From: CATQHL01 sp965204655
GTDB lineage: Bacteria; Actinomycetota; Acidimicrobiia; Acidimicrobiales; CATQHL01
Reading direction: 5' to 3'
Assembly: GCA_965204655.1 (NCBI GenBank)
Contig: OZ241998.1
Location: 558,001 to 622,000 of the forward strand
DNA length: 64,000 nt
Shown here: positions 53,635 to 61,673 of the stretch, piece by piece
Layout of the letters: each line of letters starts with the position of its first letter
How positions within the stretch are numbered: position 1 is the first letter of the stretch
The notes under the pieces: generated by a model
Told to the model about the DNA's origin: nothing
The model's database searches: none
What the model saw: only the letters and a program-made list of their open reading frames with translations
Program-made: the position numbers and the translations under genes

Positions 53635-54415
53635 CGGACGGCAGGCTAGCGTCGGAATGAGACACGCTGTCCATAAAGCCCGGGACTCGGAGACGGCGCT
53701 CGACGTGTCGTTCCAGTATTCGAACCGCCGTCCGCTGGAATTCCTCGGCCGCCTTCCCGGGCGGTTGGGCGAGCACCACGGAGGTTCGTCCCTCCAGGAT
53801 GTTTGCTATGAGTCGAAGGGTCTCGCTTCGCAAAGCGGCAGCGTTCCGGCAACGGCTGCAGGTCAACCCCGACCCCTGCGAGTCGAAGGCCACCAGCCGG
53901 TGCTCCTCCCCGCAGACGCCGCAGCATTCCATGTCGGGGGCTATCCCTTCTAACTGGACGAGTTTCCACAAAAAAGCAGCCACGCTCAACTCCGAGGGAT
54001 GCGTGTACAGAGACCGCAGACCGCGTACTAGCAGGTCGTAAAGCCCCTCGCTGGGGGTGCGATCTAGAGCCAGCCGCTCGACCGCTTCCAGCATCGCCAT
54101 CGCCCGCGAGAGTTGCATTAAGTTCTCGCGAACGCTCAGGTTCTCACGGGCGGAGCGGCCGGCGTCGGTCGTCTGAGCGGAGGTGATCGTGTCGAGGTCG
54201 CCCCTGCCGCGCCAGAGGCGCACGTCCACGTGAGCAGTGGGCTCCAGACGCGCTCCAAAGCGGCTGCGCATGCGTCGAGCCCCCTTGGCGACTCCTCTGA
54301 TACGTCCGTGCTGCTCCCCCAGCATCACCACTATCCGGTCGGCCTCCCCTAACCGGTAGTTGCGCAGCACCACGGCTCGATCCTGATAGGGGCCTGTCCA
54401 CTCGGGAACGCTCAC
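53615..54415 (-). CDS. recO: DNA repair protein RecO
   Basis: Mediates RecA loading with RecR/RecF. The 266-aa protein has an N-terminal OB fold (about 8-90: AVVLRNYRLGEADRIVVML), a helical bundle and a zinc finger CGVC...CSRC in the middle of the C-terminal half. GTG start 34 nt after uppS. The order uppS-recO-glyS-dnaG is a common actinobacterial block. Confidence 0.95.
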   Translation of the reverse strand: MSVPEWTGPYQDRAVVLRNYRLGEADRIVVMLGEQHGRIRGVAKGARRMRSRFGARLEPTAHVDVRLWRGRGDLDTITSAQTTDAGRSARENLSVRENLMQLSRAMAMLEAVERLALDRTPSEGLYDLLVRGLRSLYTHPSELSVAAFLWKLVQLEGIAPDMECCGVCGEEHRLVAFDSQGSGLTCSRCRNAAALRSETLRLIANILEGRTSVVLAQPPGKAAEEFQRTAVRILERHVERRLRVPGFMDSVSHSDASLPSDAFSSP

Positions 54416-54449
54416 GGGCGAATCCCTGCGGCGCGAGCCGCCGAAGCGC

Positions 54450-55169
54450 TCACTGCTCTAGACCTCCGAAGCGCCGCTTCCGTACCTGGTACTCGGCTAC
54501 CGCATCAAAAAGATGTTCCCGCGTGAAGTCCGGCCACAGGACGTCGAGGAACACCAGTTCTGCATAAGCGAGTTGCCAGAGCAGGAAGTTGGACACCCTG
54601 TGCTCGCCGGAGGTGCGCACTAAGAGGTCAACGTCCGGCATGCCCGACGTGTAGAGATGGCTGGCGATGACCTCCTCGTCGACCTGGGCGGGCTTATATC
54701 CCTGAGCGATTATTGAGCGAACGGCGTCAGTCATTTCGGTGCGGCTTCCATAGTTGAAAGCCACCGTGAGCTTGAGGCGTTGATTGTCGGCCGTCAGTTC
54801 GGCCGCTGAATCCATCTCTCTCAGGAGAGTGCCGGAAAGCCTGCGATCTCTGCGTCCGATGAACCGCAGCCGAACGCCCATCTCGTGCAACTCGTTGCGG
54901 CGGCGGCGCAGGATGTCCTTGTTGAAGTCGAGCAGGAAGCGCACCTCTTCGTCCGGACGCCTCCAGTTTTCGGTGGAAAAAGCAAAGACGGTGAGCCAGC
55001 CCAGCCCCAGCGCCAGGGAACCTTCCACAGCTTCAAAGAGAGCCTCCAGGCCGGCTTCGTGGCCTTTGCTGCGGGGAAGGCCGCGAGTGGCAGCCCAGCG
55101 TCCGTTGCCGTCCATGACGCACGCCAGGTGCTGAGGGACAGAGGAGAAGTCGATGCGCTCCAAGCTCAT
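54450..55169 (-). CDS. uppS: Isoprenyl transferase (undecaprenyl/decaprenyl diphosphate synthase family)
   Basis: A cis-prenyltransferase making the lipid carrier used by MraY and MurG. The 239-aa protein has VMDGNGRWA (18-26; catalytic Asp20), FAFSTENWRRP, FNYGSRTEM and the C-terminal RTSGEHRVSNFLLWQLAYAEL, where actinobacterial and other UppS read RTSGE.R.SNFLLWQ. Chain length cannot be read off. It begins the uppS-recO-glyS-dnaG run. Confidence 0.95.
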   Translation of the reverse strand: MSLERIDFSSVPQHLACVMDGNGRWAATRGLPRSKGHEAGLEALFEAVEGSLALGLGWLTVFAFSTENWRRPDEEVRFLLDFNKDILRRRRNELHEMGVRLRFIGRRDRRLSGTLLREMDSAAELTADNQRLKLTVAFNYGSRTEMTDAVRSIIAQGYKPAQVDEEVIASHLYTSGMPDVDLLVRTSGEHRVSNFLLWQLAYAELVFLDVLWPDFTREHLFDAVAEYQVRKRRFGGLEQ

Positions 55170-55658
55170 GCGCCCGGGCGAACATTCGGGATTAGGTCTG
55201 CGTTCATGAGAGTGCGAATGTGTTAATGCCCTCCGCCGGAGTCGGGGCGCGGATGTGCTGGGATTTGAGATTGATGGATGCCACCGGAGGCCCTGGATGG
55301 CCGGGGCTCAGGCAGCCGGGCGAAGGAGTGCACCCAATCTCACATCCAAGATAACCCACGGCGCTCCTCCTCACGGGGAGGTACACGGGAAGTGCACGGG
55401 GAAGGTACACGGGAAGGCACACGGAAAGTACACGGGGAAGGTGCACGGGAAGGCACACGGAAAGTACACGGGGAAGGTGCACGGGAGGTGCACGGGGAAG
55501 GTACACGGGAAGGCACACGGAAAGTGCACGGGGAAGGTGCACGGGAAGTACGGGCCGACGCAGACGTACGGGCCGACGGCCAACGCAGACGCCGGGGGCA
55601 GTTCTCGGGACGCACCGGTGTTCCGCAACACCGCCGGCAGCGGTCATAGGCTCAGGGG
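55170..55658. other. uppS-dinG divergent spacer with large minisatellite
   Basis: 489 bp between divergent starts. The middle is filled by the 12-bp array listed separately; the left part (55200-55370) and the right part (55560-55640, with a repeated acgggccgac 18-bp element) have no recognisable signal. Frames on both strands through the array are open because 12 is a multiple of three, but their Gly-Lys-His-Thr or Leu-Pro-Val repeats have no support as genes. Confidence 0.7.
55380..55550. repeat. Fourteen-unit 12-bp minisatellite (GGTRCACGGGAA)
   Basis: About fourteen 12-bp units, all with RCACGGR cores: ggtacacgggaa, gtgcacggggaa, ggcacacggaaa, gtacacggggaa and variants. A 36-bp higher-order unit (GGTRCACGGGAA-GGCACACGGAAA-GTRCACGGGGAA) recurs at least three times, which shows expansion by block duplication. 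Each unit has GTGCAC or GTACAC. It is too regular and short-spaced for CRISPR. Confidence 0.92.
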
Positions 55659-57605
55659 ATGGAATCGCCTCCCTGCGACCTCGAAACCAAAAGCCTGAAA
55701 GTCCTGAAAGAGGCCGTGGATGCGTTTGGCGATGAAGGGGAGCGCCGCAGCCAGCAGGAGGAAATGACCGCTGCGGTAGCCCGGGCCATAGTCGAGAACG
55801 TACACCTGGCGGTCAAGGCCGGCACTGGCACCGGCAAGTCACTGGCATATCTGATTCCAGCCGTCCTCTCCGGGCGCCGGACGGTCGTGGCAACCGCCAC
55901 CAAGGCGCTGCAGGATCAACTCACCAAGAAGGAACTTCCCTTTCTGAGCAACCTCCTGCCCCCCTGCTTCGGCGAGAAGCAAGACCGTCCGCTGCGTTGG
56001 AGTGTTCTCAAGGGGCGCTCCAACTACCTGTGCCGGCAGCGCCTGGAGGAAGAGATCGCTAACAAGCTTCCGCTGGACGACTACTACATGTCGCAAGACG
56101 ACCTCCAGGCGTTCGTCAAATGGAGCAAGAACACCCGCACGGGCGACAGAAGCGAGTTGCCCCTCGCCATGCCCGGTAAGGGCTGGGAACGCTTCAGCGT
56201 TTCCTCTCGACAGTGCCCAGGCAAGTCTCGCTGCTGGCACGGCGAGCAGTGTTTCACGGAACTCTCCCGCAGCCAGGCGCGTAAGGCAGACGTGGTGATC
56301 GTGAACGCAGCCCTGCTGGCGACTTCCTTGATGGGGAGCGAGGTAATCCCCATCCCCGAAGTCTTCGTAATTGATGAAGCCCACGGCTTCGCCAACGTCG
56401 TTTCCAATATCGCGGGCGCTTCCGTGAACCGCTCCTCCTTTGAAGACGCCGCACGGGCTCTCGAAGCACTCAAATCCAGCGACGGAACACCCTTGCGGAA
56501 CTCCGGTGAACGGCTCGCCGAACTTCTCCAAGATCACGCCGGGCAGTCTCTCCAACCCGAAGACGCCCCCGACCTCACCGAAGCTCTGGTGCTGGCGGGA
56601 GAGCGTCTCACGGAAGCCCAGCAGAGCCTCATGGACAACCAGACGATGGAGCTCATCTTTGACACCGACTCCGACAAGCGAAGCGGGGAGGCGCAACGCC
56701 AGCGCGCCATAGTGAACATCGGAACGTTGCGCGAGGAAATCAACCGGATACTCAACCCACCGGACGGATACGTGGTGTTCATTGAGCAGACCGCCCGCAG
56801 CCTCCGCCTCGCTCCCCTCGACGTTTCGGAACTGCTAGCGGACAATCTCTACAAAAGCGCGACCGTGATACTCACCTCAGGCACCCTGCCGGAATCGGTG
56901 CCGGCGAATCTCGGTTTGGGTGAAGTCGGACACGAATACCTCGACGTGGGAAGCCCCTTCGATTACCAGCGGGCAGGGCTGCTTTACTGCGCGGCGCACC
57001 TTCCCGACCCGAAGCGCGACTCCGACTTGCGCAACGCTGCGCTCGCCAAGGAGATAACGGATCTGATCGAAGCAGCCGGGGGACGCACGCTGGTTCTGTT
57101 CACGAGTTGGCGTGTCCTGGAGGTGGTCTACGAAAAGTTGGAAGGCCGCCTGCGCTGGCCGCTCCTGCGACAGGAGACCTCGCAGGGAACTTCAGCCGTT
57201 GAACTGCTGAGAGAGTTCAGCGAGAACCCAGAAGCGTGTCTGTTCGCAACGATGTCCTTCTGGCAAGGGGTGGACGTGCCCGGGCATTCCCTTTCGCTAG
57301 TGGTGTTGGACAAACTGCCGTTCCCGAACATGAGCGACCCGCTGTTGCGCGCCCGCAGAACCCGAGCAGGAGACGAGGCTTTCAAGCTGGTCGATCTGCC
57401 GCACTGCGCTCTTCTGCTGGCACAGGGGGCGGGTCGCCTAATCCGCACTTCCGAAGACAAGGGCGTGGTGGCGATCTTGGACCCTCGCCTGGCGAAGGCT
57501 AACTACCGAGAGGAAATACTTGAACAAGTACCCTCTTTCAAGCGGACGATCACGAAGAACGAAGTTCTGGATTTTCTAGGTGGACTTCGCCAGAAAACCC
57601 CCTGA
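55659..57605 (+). CDS. DinG/YoaA-like XPD-type helicase
   Basis: A 648-aa superfamily 2 helicase. It has Walker A AGTGTGKS (54-61), an iron-sulfur cysteine set (NYLC, CPGKSRC, EQC), the DEAH box in VFVIDEAHGFAN, motif III-like VILTSGTLPES, motif V ATMSFWQGVDVPG and motif VI QGAGRLIRT. Four cysteines suggest a 4Fe-4S cluster as in XPD and DinG. It probably unwinds D-loops, R-loops or G-quadruplexes. No N-terminal exonuclease domain. ATG after AGGGG. Confidence 0.93.
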   Translation: MESPPCDLETKSLKVLKEAVDAFGDEGERRSQQEEMTAAVARAIVENVHLAVKAGTGTGKSLAYLIPAVLSGRRTVVATATKALQDQLTKKELPFLSNLLPPCFGEKQDRPLRWSVLKGRSNYLCRQRLEEEIANKLPLDDYYMSQDDLQAFVKWSKNTRTGDRSELPLAMPGKGWERFSVSSRQCPGKSRCWHGEQCFTELSRSQARKADVVIVNAALLATSLMGSEVIPIPEVFVIDEAHGFANVVSNIAGASVNRSSFEDAARALEALKSSDGTPLRNSGERLAELLQDHAGQSLQPEDAPDLTEALVLAGERLTEAQQSLMDNQTMELIFDTDSDKRSGEAQRQRAIVNIGTLREEINRILNPPDGYVVFIEQTARSLRLAPLDVSELLADNLYKSATVILTSGTLPESVPANLGLGEVGHEYLDVGSPFDYQRAGLLYCAAHLPDPKRDSDLRNAALAKEITDLIEAAGGRTLVLFTSWRVLEVVYEKLEGRLRWPLLRQETSQGTSAVELLREFSENPEACLFATMSFWQGVDVPGHSLSLVVLDKLPFPNMSDPLLRARRTRAGDEAFKLVDLPHCALLLAQGAGRLIRTSEDKGVVAILDPRLAKANYREEILEQVPSFKRTITKNEVLDFLGGLRQKTP

Positions 57606-57651
57606 GGGGAAGCGCTTGAACAGAAGCGAACGGGTGAACCTCGTCACCCAA

Positions 57652-57690
57652 AGAAAGCAGGCAGGCAACTTGCCTTTCTTGCTGCCTTTC
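57652..57690 (+). terminator. Possible terminator between convergent dinG-like and PPOX genes
   Basis: After dinG-like the plus strand has aggca-act-tgcct followed by TTCTT, and tgcctttcttgc occurs twice in tandem (57671-57694). The stem is short (5 bp), so termination is plausible but not firm. The same pairs form a pyrimidine-poor structure for the convergent PPOX transcript. Confidence 0.4.
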
Positions 57691-57701
57691 TTGCTGGCCT
57701 C

Positions 57702-58310
57702 TCAGTAGAGCCGCTCCCGGTTGGCCTCGTCTTCGGACTCGTCGATCTCCCCCGCATCGGCGCCCGAGATCTGGTCGGCTAGGACTTCTCCGTATGTGGG
57801 GTATTCGGAGCGGTCAATCTGCACCTGCTCATCCCAGAGACGAGAGCGCACCAGCGCACGCCCGCAATGCAGGAAGGCTTCTTCCACCGTGATTCGCAAC
57901 CCAGAGAGGGGCGCCCTGCGTCTGATGCTCATGGGCTCCAACGCTTCGGCGTCCGCGACGATCTCCGCCTTGCCCTTCACTCTTAGCGTTTCGTTCATGC
58001 CCGGTACAAAGAAGAGCAACCCGACTCCAGGGTTCTCAACGATGTTCTGAAGGGAATCGATCTGGTTGTTGCCCGGTCGGTCGGGAAGCATCAGCGTCTT
58101 TTCGTCGAGCACATGCACAAACCCAGGTGGGTCGCCCCGGGGCGATGCGTCGGCGCATCCTTCAGCATTTGCGGAACTCAAAACGCAGAACGGGGATAGG
58201 GCTATGAAGTTCCGGCAGTGGACGTCTAGATGGTCAAGAACCTTCTGGGCTGCTCGGGGCGCAGGCGGACGGTAGACGGTACGTAATTCGGTCGCATTTG
58301 TAACGGTCAT
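57702..58310 (-). CDS. PPOX-type FMN flavoprotein (pyridoxamine 5'-phosphate oxidase-like)
   Basis: A 202-aa split-barrel protein of the pyridoxamine-phosphate-oxidase-like superfamily, close in plan to the MSMEG_1061-type FMN oxidoreductases: FIALSPFCVLSSANAEGCADASPRGDPPGFV at the FMN phosphate site, PDRPGNNQIDSLQNI and the C-terminal AFLHCGRALVRSRLWD. The substrate is unknown. ATG after GGGAGGTTAGGT. Confidence 0.88.
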   Translation of the reverse strand: MTVTNATELRTVYRPPAPRAAQKVLDHLDVHCRNFIALSPFCVLSSANAEGCADASPRGDPPGFVHVLDEKTLMLPDRPGNNQIDSLQNIVENPGVGLLFFVPGMNETLRVKGKAEIVADAEALEPMSIRRRAPLSGLRITVEEAFLHCGRALVRSRLWDEQVQIDRSEYPTYGEVLADQISGADAGEIDESEDEANRERLY

Positions 58311-58346
58311 ACCTAACCTCCCTACTCATACTCCAGTTTCCCCACA

Positions 58347-58352
58347 ATTATA
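58347..58352 (-). promoter_or_regulatory. TATAAT -10 element before the PPOX gene
   Basis: A consensus TATAAT on the minus strand lies 37 bp before the ATG. No clear -35 hexamer stands at 16-18 bp. It is one of few exact -10 boxes in the window's spacers. Confidence 0.4.
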
Positions 58353-58379
58353 CCTCAGACGTCGTCCATTATTTTGTGT

Positions 58380-58610
58380 TCACGGGCCTAGGTAACCCGT
58401 TTGTTTTCGGACTTGCCGCCTTTTGCGCCCATTAAACACCTCGTCTACTAGATGGCCGGCGAACCCCAGCACCCAGGGCAGCAAAAAGAACCAGAAGTTA
58501 ACGTGATATGCCAGCAGCACCGTTCCTGGAACTAGGACAGCGAAGTAACCCAGGAAGATGGCTAGGCACTTGAGGGGAAAGCGTTTAGTCACAGTCCGAC
58601 GACAGGGCAT
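58380..58610 (-). CDS. Small two-helix membrane protein downstream of era
   Basis: A 76-aa protein whose ATG follows the era stop directly (TGAATG). Two hydrophobic segments (about 15-33 and 38-52) and basic ends: MPCRRTVTKR at the front, FNGRKRRQVRKQTG at the back. No family recognised. It shares the era operon. Confidence 0.65.
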   Translation of the reverse strand: MPCRRTVTKRFPLKCLAIFLGYFAVLVPGTVLLAYHVNFWFFLLPWVLGFAGHLVDEVFNGRKRRQVRKQTGYLGP

Positions 58611-59522
58611 TCACTCAAAGAGACGCTCCACGGCTGCTTCGGAGTTCTGCCAGTTGGCTTCCACCTTCACGCGGAGATCCAAGAACGCCTTGGGAGGCAG
58701 ATCCTTCACCACTGCGCTCCCCACCTTCTTTAGCACCTCGCCCTTCTTTCCGATCACGATGGCGCGCTGAGACTCCCGCTCCGTGATGATCTCGCAGCGT
58801 ATGTACGGCCATCTCCACTCCGTAACCCGCGTTGAGATGGAATACGGCAACTCCTCGCGCATCACTTCCAAAAGACGCTCACGCACCATCTCCGCCACTT
58901 CCTCCTCCCGTGTGAGATCGGTGAACATCCCGTCGGGGTAGTAGCGAGGCCCGGCCGGCATACTCTCAGCCAGATACTCGGCGAAAGTCTCCACGCCTTC
59001 GCCCGTCCTGGCCGAAACCGGGAAATAGGCGTATGCGTCCAGGGCGGATACGGCGGCGAGTTGTCTTAGGACAACCCCGCGGGGGACTTTGTCAATCTTG
59101 CTCACCACTACGACTAAGTCCTTCGGAAGCATGGACGCCACGAAACGGTCACCCCGACCGAAAGGAGCGGCGACGTCCACTACTAGGCAGGCGACGTCCA
59201 CGTCGGCTGCCACCGACGCAGCCTCGGCGTTCTGACGCCGCCCCAAGGCAGTGCGAGGTTTGTTGACGCCAGGCGAGTCCACAAAAACGATCTGAGCGCC
59301 CGGGCGGTTGAGCACGCCTCTGACCCTTCGCCGCGTGGTCTGGGGCTTGTCGCTGACGATGCTGATCTTCCGCCCGCAGAGAGCGTTCAGCAAAGTCGAT
59401 TTTCCGGCGTTGGGGCGACCTAGGAGACCCGCGAAGCCTGAGCGAAACTCCTCCTGCCCGCTGTCTGCCCCGCTGTCTGCGCCGTTGGCGGCTTTCCCAG
59501 TAATCTTCGCCCTCTCAGCCAA
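58611..59522 (-). CDS. era: GTPase Era
   Basis: Assists 16S rRNA processing and 30S assembly. The 303-aa protein has G1 GRPNAGKST (35-43), G3 DSPGV, a G4 written SKID instead of the usual NKxD, and a C-terminal KH domain with VIGKKGEVLKKVG. The N-terminus has an acidic Gly/Ala/Asp repeat of about 20 residues. TTG start overlapping the corC-like stop by 8 nt. Confidence 0.95.
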   Translation of the reverse strand: MAERAKITGKAANGADSGADSGQEEFRSGFAGLLGRPNAGKSTLLNALCGRKISIVSDKPQTTRRRVRGVLNRPGAQIVFVDSPGVNKPRTALGRRQNAEAASVAADVDVACLVVDVAAPFGRGDRFVASMLPKDLVVVVSKIDKVPRGVVLRQLAAVSALDAYAYFPVSARTGEGVETFAEYLAESMPAGPRYYPDGMFTDLTREEEVAEMVRERLLEVMREELPYSISTRVTEWRWPYIRCEIITERESQRAIVIGKKGEVLKKVGSAVVKDLPPKAFLDLRVKVEANWQNSEAAVERLFE

Positions 59523-60768
59523 GCTGTTCCGCGGCCTCGACGCTCTGAGTCACCAGCACCCGCGCTATGCGACGCCGAAGCACCCTCTCAACCTCGAAAC
59601 GGTGCCCGTTCACATTCAGGCTCTCCCCCTCTAGGGGCACCCTTCCCAGCCGGGTAAAGATGAGACCACCCACAGTTCGCCAACGCCCAGTGGGGAGTTC
59701 GGTGCCCAGCAGGTCGGAGAGTTCTTCCAGACCCACCCGCCCGTTTACCCGAAAACTCCCCTCGCCGAGGTCTTCCACCAGGGGTGTTTCTACGTCGAAT
59801 TCGTCGTTGATCTCCCCAAAGACTTCCTCGAGCAGGTCTTCGAGAGTGGCGAGCCCTGCGGTGCCGCCGTATTCGTCTATCGCCACGACCATGTGGTAGT
59901 GCTCGCTCTGCATCTCCCGCAGGAGTTCTGCCGAGCGCTTTGTATCGGGGACGAAGCGCGCCTCTCTCATCACATCGCTCACGGGGCGTGAACCTCGGTC
60001 TTCACGTATGGCCGACATCAGGTCGCGCACGTGCACGACGCCCTGGATGTCGTCGATGCCCTCTTCGTAAACTGGGAGACGTGTGAGGCCATTGAAGAGC
60101 GCCTGGTCAAGGGCGTTAGAAATCTCCAAGGATTTCCGCACTACGACCATGTCCGTTCGGGGCACCATGACCTCCCTGAGGATTTTGTCTCCGAAAGCGA
60201 TGACCGACTCGATGATCTGCTGTTCCTGGACTTCAATGCTGGCGTCGACCGCCGCCTGCGACGCCACGGACAAGAGGTCCTCCTCCGACACCGACTCGAT
60301 CCTCTCCGAACCCCTCCGAGCGATGCCCGTCCTGGCCAGCAGCCGCCCCACCGGAGCGAGCACCTTGAGAGGTCGCAGCAGCGGAGCCAGCCAGCGGACC
60401 GCCCGCTCGGGATCGGAGCGTGCGAACGACTTGGGAAAAAGTTCCGTCAGCAGGTAAAAGACGCAGAGCTGGACAGCGAAACCGACCCAGAGCCCCGCTC
60501 CGCCCCAACGATCCGACACCCACCAGGCGATCAGAAAAGCAGCACCCAACTGACACGCCAAGGCCAACAGCAGCACCCAGGCGAAGACCTCGCGTCGGTG
60601 CTTGAGCAGCCACGCCAGAGGCGTGTCTTCGGAATCCTCCTCTTCCGCCAGGACTCGGGAACGGGCTCGGCTCAACCGGGAAAGGCTGGTCTCGGCCACT
60701 GCCAGAACGGCTGAAACGAGGATCAGCAGCCCGGAGGCCGCCAGCCCCAGGGTCTCCCAGCCCCTCAT
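59515..60768 (-). CDS. CorC/HlyC (CNNM) family membrane transporter
   Basis: A 417-aa protein with a DUF21/CNNM membrane domain (three to four segments, about 5-140), a cytoplasmic pair of CBS domains (about 180-320; VPRTDMVVV, AIDEYGGTAGLATLEDLLEEVFGEI) and a CorC_HlyC domain at the end. Such proteins affect magnesium or cobalt efflux. ATG at 60768 overlaps the lipoprotein stop (ATGA); a GTG at 60774 is an alternative. Usual actinobacterial position between ybeY and era. Confidence 0.93.
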   Translation of the reverse strand: MRGWETLGLAASGLLILVSAVLAVAETSLSRLSRARSRVLAEEEDSEDTPLAWLLKHRREVFAWVLLLALACQLGAAFLIAWWVSDRWGGAGLWVGFAVQLCVFYLLTELFPKSFARSDPERAVRWLAPLLRPLKVLAPVGRLLARTGIARRGSERIESVSEEDLLSVASQAAVDASIEVQEQQIIESVIAFGDKILREVMVPRTDMVVVRKSLEISNALDQALFNGLTRLPVYEEGIDDIQGVVHVRDLMSAIREDRGSRPVSDVMREARFVPDTKRSAELLREMQSEHYHMVVAIDEYGGTAGLATLEDLLEEVFGEINDEFDVETPLVEDLGEGSFRVNGRVGLEELSDLLGTELPTGRWRTVGGLIFTRLGRVPLEGESLNVNGHRFEVERVLRRRIARVLVTQSVEAAEQLG

Positions 60769-61070
60769 CTCCACATCATCTCGGCGTCAATATCGACCTG
60801 CCGCTGGAACTCGCGCATCTGCCGGCGCACTTCAGCCGACGGCGAGTTCGCTGAACGCACCATCTCCTCAGCGAGGTCGCCGATACCGGCTTTAAGGGCG
60901 CAGTAGCGGATCAGATCCTCCGCCGGATAGCCTGCGAAGGCGTACGCCATAACATTCTCGGCGGCGCATGCAAAATACTCTGGGGCGGCGGCCCGCATGC
61001 GCTCCTCATCGGTCGGGCTGAAGATACAGGCGGACAACAGGAGCAGCACCGCCGCTATCACCGCACTCAT
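60765..61070 (-). CDS. Small lipoprotein
   Basis: A 101-aa protein with a signal peptide ending LLLLSAC (lipobox, Cys15) and an acidic helical body (EERMRAAAPEYFACAAENVMAYAF) with two more cysteines. ATG at 61070 overlaps the preceding stop (ATGA). An upstream extension to 61232 lacks any signal. Unknown family; it is the third of three small genes inserted between ybeY and the corC-like gene. Confidence 0.75.
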   Translation of the reverse strand: MSAVIAAVLLLLSACIFSPTDEERMRAAAPEYFACAAENVMAYAFAGYPAEDLIRYCALKAGIGDLAEEMVRSANSPSAEVRRQMREFQRQVDIDAEMMWR

Positions 61071-61315
61071 TGCTCGCCGTCCAACTCTCGCTTGACTTTG
61101 CGGGCTTCGGCCCAGCCTCCGCACATGAGGGATATGCCGGAGAGCAGCAGGAATGCGGCTGCGATCCAATACCGCCCAATCAGGATCAGCACCCCGAGGC
61201 CTGTAAGGGCGCTGCCTAGATGCCCCCACCATGGGACTAGGGCGGCCTCGCTCCTGTTGCGATCCCGGACTCGTTGGCGGGCGGCTTTGATGCGCCGCCG
61301 CTCCTGGGGGGTCAT
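61067..61315 (-). CDS. Small two-helix membrane protein
   Basis: An 82-aa protein. Basic N-terminus (TPQERRRIKAARQRVRDRNR), then two membrane segments (about 28-47 and 50-69) and a basic tail. ATG at 61315 begins two bases after the stop of the 63-aa gene; its own stop overlaps the lipoprotein ATG. No family recognised. Confidence 0.7.
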   Translation of the reverse strand: MTPQERRRIKAARQRVRDRNRSEAALVPWWGHLGSALTGLGVLILIGRYWIAAAFLLLSGISLMCGGWAEARKVKRELDGEQ

Positions 61316-61317
61316 CG

Positions 61318-61509
61318 CTACCCCCGCCGCAGGTGCGGCATCGAGTCCATGGCGTGTGCCCTTAGGGGGTTGTCGGGGTCGTGGGTGATCTCGACGTCTC
61401 GGGGGGCGGCTTCGGAACGCAGCATGATCCCCCGCCCTTCCATGGGGCAGCATTCTATGCGAACCCCCGATGGCAGGTCGAGCGATTCGAGTACGTACGT
61501 TGTATCCAT
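61318..61509 (-). CDS. 63-aa protein of unknown function
   Basis: A soluble 63-aa protein starting with ATG after AGGAG (6-nt spacer), a good ribosome-binding site. It has a small Cys-Cys pair (RIECCPMEGRG) and no membrane segment. It is probably real because of its start signal and its tight spacing to the next two genes. It is the first of the three-gene small operon. Confidence 0.65.
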   Translation of the reverse strand: MDTTYVLESLDLPSGVRIECCPMEGRGIMLRSEAAPRDVEITHDPDNPLRAHAMDSMPHLRRG

Positions 61510-61673
61510 TTGTGTCTCCTAGTGTTGTCTGCTCTTCAACTCGCAGCCGGACACGCTGCGAGGACGCCCACCCCCAAAGCCAGGGGGGGCGTTTCGCTGC
61601 CTAGGCAAGCTTCAATGAGGGGGCCGCCGAAGCGGCCCGATCCTCCGTCTCTGCGGGAGGTTCGCTGGGACGC
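61510..61673 (-). terminator. Hairpin cluster between ybeY and the small operon
   Basis: Three GC-rich hairpins follow ybeY on the minus strand: a CCTCCCG/CGGAGG stem near 61651-61669, a perfect 7-bp stem GGGCCGC-TTCG-GCGGCCC (61621-61638) and a longer CGCCCCCCCTGG/GGGGGTGGGCG stem near 61563-61590. None has a strong T-run, but the UUCG loop and the tandem order suggest transcription attenuation or processing before the small genes. Confidence 0.5.

Noticed and set aside
55204..55698. Two long frames on opposite strands through the 55.4-kb array
   Set aside because: Both are open only because the repeat period is a multiple of three; the products are pure repeats without a start signal or homology.
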